From a virus: a stretch of 31,594 nt of DNA. The translations under genes and the position numbers were made by a program. How positions within the stretch are numbered: position 1 is the first letter of the stretch; every line of letters begins with the position of its first letter. Where the stretch lies: positions 1-31,594 of the IMG/VR virus record IMGVR_UViG_3300034096_000634. One strand, given 5' to 3'. The notes below the pieces were generated by a model, which saw only the letters and a program-made list of their open reading frames with translations, ran no database searches and had not been told where the DNA came from. Positions 29,001 to 31,594 of this stretch are shown one piece after another.

Positions 29001-31594
29001 GTTGAGGCAGCCGGTTTCGCACTTGTTGAAATGGTCAATGAGTTGAAACGGAGACTTGTTGCCCTCAAGGGAACTTTATGGGCGGAATTTAAGGCAATCT
29101 TTGCCGCAATGCCTGAAGCTGATTTCCAAAGAGTATTTGGCGGAGCATTTGCAGATCTAGAGGATATTAAAGCAAAGATGACTGGGTTATTCGCTGAGAT
29201 AGTAAGTATCGCAGCAGAGATCAACACAATCGAAATAAGCAGGGAGCAGGCGGACAGTGGAGGTGGAGGTGAAGGTGCGGCTAAAGGCTCTACTGACGGA
29301 ATTGCACCTGGAGAGTCGATGGGCAATAGGGATCCAAAATATGGAGAGCACCTAGTAAGAAGACCTCTCATCCCTAAGGTAGCTATTGAGGTTGGTGACG
29401 AAAAGAGTGGCGGTGGTTTCTTTAGCTCGATAGCGGATGGTGCAAAAAATCTTGCCGACATGCTTGGTCCTGTTAAAACAGCAATACTTGGAGCCGTTGG
29501 TGCAATAGCAGGGTTCTTCTCTCTTAAAATTTTGTTTGGAATAATACAAGCTGCCTTTGCAAAGATAATTTCGTTCATTGCAGTTTTGGCTACGGCAAGT
29601 GCGGCAGTAGCGCTAACAGTGGGTGTGATCATAGGAGTGCTCATATATTTATACATTAAAGTGGAGGCCTTTAGGAATTTTGTAAACAATGTCTTTACAA
29701 AGGCATGGGAAATTCTTGGCACTGTAGTCACGGGTGTGTTTGATGGAGTAATGCTGGCAATCAATGGAGTTTGGGATTCCATAAAGGCAATCGGTCAGAA
29801 CATATTGGGCTTCATGAAAGAAATATGGGGTGCCATTGGCGGAATTGTTAAAGATACTTTCAACAAGATTGTTTCATTCTTTGTCGATGGTTACAATGCT
29901 CTTAAAGACAATTTTGCAAACCTAGCATCTAGCATTTGGAATTCCTTCAGCGGAGTAGCAGGTGCTGTGTTTGATGGGATTAAGGAAATACTGTCCCCCA
30001 TAATGGAGCTTGTAGGAAAAATTGCTGCAGGAATCGGCATCGCTATTGGCATTATTGTTGGCGCTGTTATGGCTGTCGTGGGCGGAGTAGTCGTCGTAAT
30101 TGTAAACATCTTTAACGCAATCAAGGGTCCATTATTCTCAGTAATAGGTTTCGTCATGGATGTCATTGCGAAAATATACGATATCGTAGGCCCAGTTCTT
30201 GAGTTCGTAATTGGTATGGTTGCGAAAGTCATATCTGCTCCGTTTAAAATAATAAATGGAGTGATTGATTTGGTTATCAGCATGGTATCTGGGATATCGG
30301 GAGCGATTATCCCAATTGGTTCAATAATTCTTAATGTCCTTTTAGCGCCGTTTAAATTGTTGATAGATGTATTCAAAAAAATTGCTGAAAATCCAATTGT
30401 CAGCTGGGTTGCTAGATTCGTCGCCATGCTTGCTCTTGTAGCTGCAGTTATTGCAACATGGGGTGTCAAGCTAGCTCTTGAAGCCGTTTGGGGCATGATT
30501 AAGAAAGTCGGGGACATACTGTCCAGTCTGGCAAAGATTGTAATTGATGTGGTTGGCACTGCGTTTAGTTTTGTTAAAGACTTGGTTCTTGGCGTGTGGG
30601 ATGCAATCTATAGTAAAGTTACAGGGTTTATCGATTGGTGGCATGAGAATATCGGATCCCTCTGGTTAATATTTGTTGCGGTATTCGCAATCTTGTACGA
30701 AGCGGCAAGATGGTTCTTTAGTTGGATGAAAGACACATTCGGTCCAATACTTGCAAAAGTATGGGATGGTTTCAAGGATGCTGTTGGTGTTGTGTGGGAT
30801 CTTTTGAAGCAAGTTGGTTCTTGGATTGGATCGGCATTCAGTGCGGCTTGGGATGTGTTAAAGAAAGCAGCTTCATTGTTCTGGGACTATCTGGGCGGGG
30901 CTATTGGTTTTGCTTGGGGCATCATGAAGACAGTTGCTTCATGGATCGGCACAGCATTTGGAGCCGCTTGGGATTTCTTAAAGAAAGCAGCTTCACTGTA
31001 CTGGGATTACCTAAGTTTCATCATTCCGTTTGCATGGGGTGTTTTGAAAAAAGTTGCTGGCTGGATTCAGACCGCATTTGTTTTTGCATGGAATGTCCTT
31101 AAGACTGCCATTAGTTTTGTGTGGGATGTAATTAAGGAAGGCGTAAATGCTGTACTTCCAACGCTCACTATTTTAGCTAATTTTATCGGAACAGTACTAG
31201 GGGCGGCTTGGGATATTTTGAGGCAGGGTATTAGTTTTGTTTGGGATGCAATTACAGTTGGCTTTGATTTGGTATCCCCAACTCTTGGCTTCTTTGCTGA
31301 CATTGTGGGCAATGTCCTTGGGGGCGCATGGGGATTTTTGAAAGAGGGTGTGAATTTTGTCTGGGATGCAATCACAGCGGGTTGGAGCTTTATATCCCCA
31401 ACTCTCGGCTTCTTTGCTGACATTGTGGGCAATGTGCTTGGTGGTGCTTGGAATGTTCTAAAAGAAGGTATTGGCTTTGTTTGGGATGCAATCAAAACGG
31501 GCTGGAACTTTGTGTCTCCAATACTCGGTTTCTTTGCTGATGCCATAGGAAAAGTTATTAGAGGTGCTATTGAGAAAGTTATAGATATCTGGAA
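20073..31594 (+). CDS. Tape-measure protein (3' partial, at least 3,840 codons)
   Basis: One frame is open from ATG 20073 to the window edge with no stop; I followed it codon by codon over most of its length. Residues 175-645 form the phage minor-tail/TMP core; a helix around 360-395 (LSMSETTALLAPMVAAGYQV) is the classic TMP motif. Residues 850-1750 are rich in Ala, Lys and Thr, mostly helical or disordered. A Pro-Ala hinge spans 1746-1795. Residues 2708-2853 form a long coiled coil (DQKDKALEAFDAQIDAIGQL, EQREKAIDVINKEKDLLVKQ). Hydrophobic helices lie near 3163-3196 (VALTVGVIIGVLIYLYI) and 3317-3347 (IGIAIGIIVGAVMAVVGGVV), as needed for membrane entry. From 3583 come 40-residue Trp repeats. 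The protein sets tail length and probably forms a channel at DNA entry. No lytic domain is visible in the part seen. Confidence 0.9.
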   Translation, partial: MSDTGDLTARLGIDASVTGADSVSGLAQNVASLSQQLLQLSQGAIRQASVQDQLSKALDRTKLSTSLARTALHDYRQSAALANTVIRQTEKHLIALDAAQRKVAASGGMTPAIQKSYAQTNTHLNSMIASSGKLEKVMKGNAIEAYGNKISKAGIAAQRSSYYMAAAVTAPILQAFRTAFFNYTKLEREQVRLTKLISDGFGTGAEAIVLARKEMEKMNAPLDKITRTFGVSRILVQGLAGDFAELGVSTAFFTNLDGQVSNAITELVDLTVKLEKLGNLDIGQSQAFIQSVYQNILRVRRDLATQGGYTLDLTDADTMQKIIAELTGQLAIFNLVENKTTLSLKDIADAFPEVSAAATTFGLSMSETTALLAPMVAAGYQVGASANSIKVSLQRMVAMTKQNTGIIQGLNQALGDDFQYSAGVGMENIQMLVDGFNSLLSIKGEQGTLELFARLFGVRQGPRMETSIRQLAAFQTELDKVGSAERTIANELENKVNQRLKAYGYEGVSLKKIVDLSNLHRMATKEVNGEYTQQAKLVQEGQKDAAKALQGVYSDTTDFIAKVGTEAGKIYFMEAMGGASFAGAQMEQELNAAIDTAAIRFDKLREALLGIGRAIIPVVDSVVKIILPLFQKVEDFLKGLGPGTRKALGFLVFAALLIPQFKIIMATMKVLFGGAISGFGKMIFGANGLRSSLMGVKAVTVSLQDILTNPKITRGYNKLTQYTDDTFLLEQKRDAPGYRKGILNRRKMVPDASGVSLPVRELLENSGMADPSGKKSVKSILGASSKLGLKNTEELIDSMLRDMGAIPAKIADASTKATESTAKSIAKSLKGTIFQNNTFIGNKFGGGTAGPGGTGTGPRTPKTPATGGTPIGAPITPRSGGRPASGFGSRKAFGGISDVLIGEEERLADSMATPSRYFTDPRFDQASSRKISIPSAKDMGKAATISAPIAAAVKEVADGAKAELEALSKTVTKEVEKAKEVVKEATKPKGKSPRGSPKKVKTAVEKTVGEAVSAATAPLKETVGAVTEASAGTSAAVEKATKNAVKAGKVVSKATRAPAGQAALVKLSYKEIADFFDSAGQQIPDEYEFIKTTQREMELTKKAKSDFFKNLTKQFEKKSPTPFGSFRGKNFFAFNAERSASSRPYLPVISQLLSDQTDPRVNPRMSQTMNVNAKNKARNYVGSIQEKLALDQASRRSGVSNREKAEAVKQRKAAQAARLAAYSFEDGPPVGVEQIQGPANANVIKKLQDDLDAAKKAFDAPIQQKDLIGSSVEKVRAKQRGVIRKSQDALVKALMLNTEKFIPATPATSALLNVQNQMPSSQLQNMPSQKKDYSNLLSNVVKDIDATGLDPKARVLYETNLQKQIDSLRTTKDKVLKQVIEEEFAQIKADNLSKAPLGSKITSAGEKKIREQALRNVAQKRGLDSIQAFNPLSVDYDSGAEKALLSNKKAVDATKKMFKNMGDSGKVFAGHLDEMVADVSPAKTAARTKALNQFKKMRDKLPAVSGGMGAVGKEMQSLRDIVNKSIDDFVNQLPKSFGDNKKAIIRQVAQATVGATPGAGVGPVLATSLDLMNQEVDSATAKSIKSRLDNTIKDLLISIKQTPQLGKGSASPGQMAKKSLGRVFEKAKGLAKNVTANHTLLVQSLSDILTDSLASGTYAVAEAEKGAQGIFKRAAGLAGTLKQNTLIEMGNIVQDVRRGKAVKAQRSAAGVGPAQTSRPAVRKASQAASKLETEAILNKVTGGKGAAPAAPAAPAAPAAPAAPAAPAAPAAPAAPAAPPAPPAPPAPPAPPAPPALADEQITKALGKAKVAQIAKIESQIAAMTAEQLASESGLKVQKAQKELKAKLNTLVKAQTEVAAAQANAEELGRSTTTRLKAAKEKLVGATNNAKTATDKLARAVSAAATSVAAPTSAPKPAPAPRLGPTAPATPSAVTAPKINIKDLKGIVPDTDSGSSRIVKAVKETAVSFDKSLANFFKGPNFFQGPNIFQGKLITADKLKFNITDRAKDASRLAKARGDLIDPDDPRAVAARQSMARRNFAKLKGRIETRTGKSLTDDQLASLGRKTGYTLPKGLVSKPKAPVFPTPTGAAIPKAPFFPTPSGAPIDKITKSLGTLQAKVSSVSNAITSKLTGAMSSAFKGASDAAAGLGSAYARAGGGFIASHLKLASSGLSVLAEGYRISSTAASTFTKMSLAASRAADKIGFSGKLTSSVIKDLGFAFGKVGSVLASTTNAEFKTFLSTLQRSKVTKAWTFMLTAGMITFVKSLKSAIMYLNIFGNTRARVEAMRAAIAALPAGVSRFRKSLVGLAAFTQIGAALKAGFGGILKTIFSVLAIAIKLNAAMLLFAPIVIVIGAIFFQLKRGVTDNSKAIAILKEGVILIKGAFYALANPIMDIINAYGGFTKATDQSGKTAGVIYTLARAFRAVAKAFNDFARGTGASFMKNTLGPVVIRLVNRFILLGRAIKGAFSGSASASNNFKAFLLSLLYEVLAFTSKILGYMETLLPHLGGVIGAIIGGVAKATIKMLEYLGGYAQEIAILFGSLIAGIGIALLPFTVGASAKIVAVGGALVTVGLAGEVIGKKLAKSSGDIDKWASGVGQSIANGLGSVAGSVNNKVKEGMDNIDKSYAKKIGRGINKALADGTGDPDGIKKAIDESLKKNAPAATAGGEALGSAIAKGMKKKLLEVKEDFTGRFFSRADAGVDRYIDTLKRGLDDQKDKALEAFDAQIDAIGQLADAEERLTAKIEYEEKRREMIRTKALDRENYLRERKVASYEGRTEDVRSLDLSFQKTERDSNKELKDFDLERVKTQQSEQREKAIDVINKEKDLLVKQYEQMFRDFDKQIEDIKTVGFSTEDEFKTLLSRLGVASQGFSDEIASTFDTAMNSLPMSINEVSDRSIGMFSTSMDKLVDEAKSKFGAANGTANATSILGAAYMLATGMPDAFKTAFNDGIIAQYVTPWSSKVTASIAGIIPRDLWVEAAGFALVEMVNELKRRLVALKGTLWAEFKAIFAAMPEADFQRVFGGAFADLEDIKAKMTGLFAEIVSIAAEINTIEISREQADSGGGGEGAAKGSTDGIAPGESMGNRDPKYGEHLVRRPLIPKVAIEVGDEKSGGGFFSSIADGAKNLADMLGPVKTAILGAVGAIAGFFSLKILFGIIQAAFAKIISFIAVLATASAAVALTVGVIIGVLIYLYIKVEAFRNFVNNVFTKAWEILGTVVTGVFDGVMLAINGVWDSIKAIGQNILGFMKEIWGAIGGIVKDTFNKIVSFFVDGYNALKDNFANLASSIWNSFSGVAGAVFDGIKEILSPIMELVGKIAAGIGIAIGIIVGAVMAVVGGVVVVIVNIFNAIKGPLFSVIGFVMDVIAKIYDIVGPVLEFVIGMVAKVISAPFKIINGVIDLVISMVSGISGAIIPIGSIILNVLLAPFKLLIDVFKKIAENPIVSWVARFVAMLALVAAVIATWGVKLALEAVWGMIKKVGDILSSLAKIVIDVVGTAFSFVKDLVLGVWDAIYSKVTGFIDWWHENIGSLWLIFVAVFAILYEAARWFFSWMKDTFGPILAKVWDGFKDAVGVVWDLLKQVGSWIGSAFSAAWDVLKKAASLFWDYLGGAIGFAWGIMKTVASWIGTAFGAAWDFLKKAASLYWDYLSFIIPFAWGVLKKVAGWIQTAFVFAWNVLKTAISFVWDVIKEGVNAVLPTLTILANFIGTVLGAAWDILRQGISFVWDAITVGFDLVSPTLGFFADIVGNVLGGAWGFLKEGVNFVWDAITAGWSFISPTLGFFADIVGNVLGGAWNVLKEGIGFVWDAIKTGWNFVSPILGFFADAIGKVIRGAIEKVIDIW
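25308..25457 (+). repeat. Pro-Ala hinge (PAA)n/(PPA)n in the tape measure
   Basis: Fifty codons of Ala and Pro are first mostly Pro-Ala-Ala, then Pro-Pro-Ala. The DNA is a 9-nt simple repeat with synonymous drift, much richer in GC than its surroundings. It should form a stiff extended rod within the tape measure and could change length by slippage. Confidence 0.8.
30819..31594 (+). repeat. 120-bp/40-residue tandem Trp repeats in the tape measure
   Basis: Units start at 30819, 30939, 31059, 31179, 31299, 31419 and 31539, the last cut by the window. The first is SWIGSAFSAAWDVLKKAASL then FWDYLGGAIGFAWGIMKTVA. Trp falls at unit positions 2, 11, 22 and 33 in the first two units, giving an 11-residue-like rhythm. 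The units at 31299 and 31419 are close to identical in DNA (shared run around CTGACATTGTGGGCAATGT), implying recent duplication. Confidence 0.85.

Noticed and set aside
28676-29782. 368-codon ORF on the minus strand
   Set aside because: It lies wholly inside the tape measure, is Ser/Ala/Pro-rich with no recognisable family, and has no ribosome site or partner genes on that strand.

Overview
The window is a stretch of a tailed-phage genome (or prophage), with every supported gene on the + strand and most genes separated by 1-4 nt overlaps (TAATG, ATGA, GTGA) or a few bases. It has no tRNA, rRNA, CRISPR array, integrase or transposase. The head-closure, tail-terminator, tail-tube, frameshifted chaperone and tape-measure series indicates a long, non-contractile (siphovirus-type) tail. 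Several clues point to an actinobacterial host: two small holin-like proteins of a type I associate with actinophages, an M15 peptidase/peptidoglycan-binding endolysin, a secreted protein with long poly-Thr linkers like those of Acidimicrobiia surface proteins, and several start codons only 6-8 nt downstream of a -10 box (leaderless transcripts). The AT-rich base composition and the resemblance of many small proteins to aquatic phage families suggest a freshwater or marine host. Host assignment is inference.

Layout. (1) 2-1178: end of a tail-fibre gene, then a Cys-rich appendage protein. (2) 1182-4552: accessory block with a zinc-binding-like small protein, two unknown proteins, two 2-oxoglutarate/Fe(II) oxygenase-type hydroxylases, a third His-rich dioxygenase-like protein and a conserved phage hypothetical. 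(3) 4642-9151: lysis and cell-surface block behind a good promoter. It holds a lipoprotein, a two-helix membrane protein, an 888-residue secreted modular protein with an internal in-frame start for a 63-residue membrane protein, two holin-like proteins and the endolysin. (4) 9184-15667: tail-fibre and adhesin block, comprising two small structural proteins, two long trimeric-type fibres (one with a collagen-like stretch), a structural protein with an inserted cupredoxin-like domain, and three tandem glycine-rich adhesin paralogues. (5) 15672-16374: a small conserved protein and fibre-gene relics. (6) 16410-31594: connector, head closure, a neck protein, tail terminator, small basic protein, major tail protein, a chaperone pair joined by a probable -1 frameshift, and a tape-measure gene of at least 3,840 codons that runs off the window end.

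How it fits together: block 6 builds a very long tail, block 4 supplies receptor-binding parts, block 3 opens the cell, and block 2 may modify phage or host molecules. Having the lysis and fibre genes in front of the neck and tail genes is the reverse of the common siphovirus order.

The observations most worth pursuing are the cupredoxin insertion, the internal start in the 888-residue protein, the very long tape measure with 40-residue Trp repeats, the non-canonical frameshift, the three paralogous adhesins, and the promoter/operator signals.
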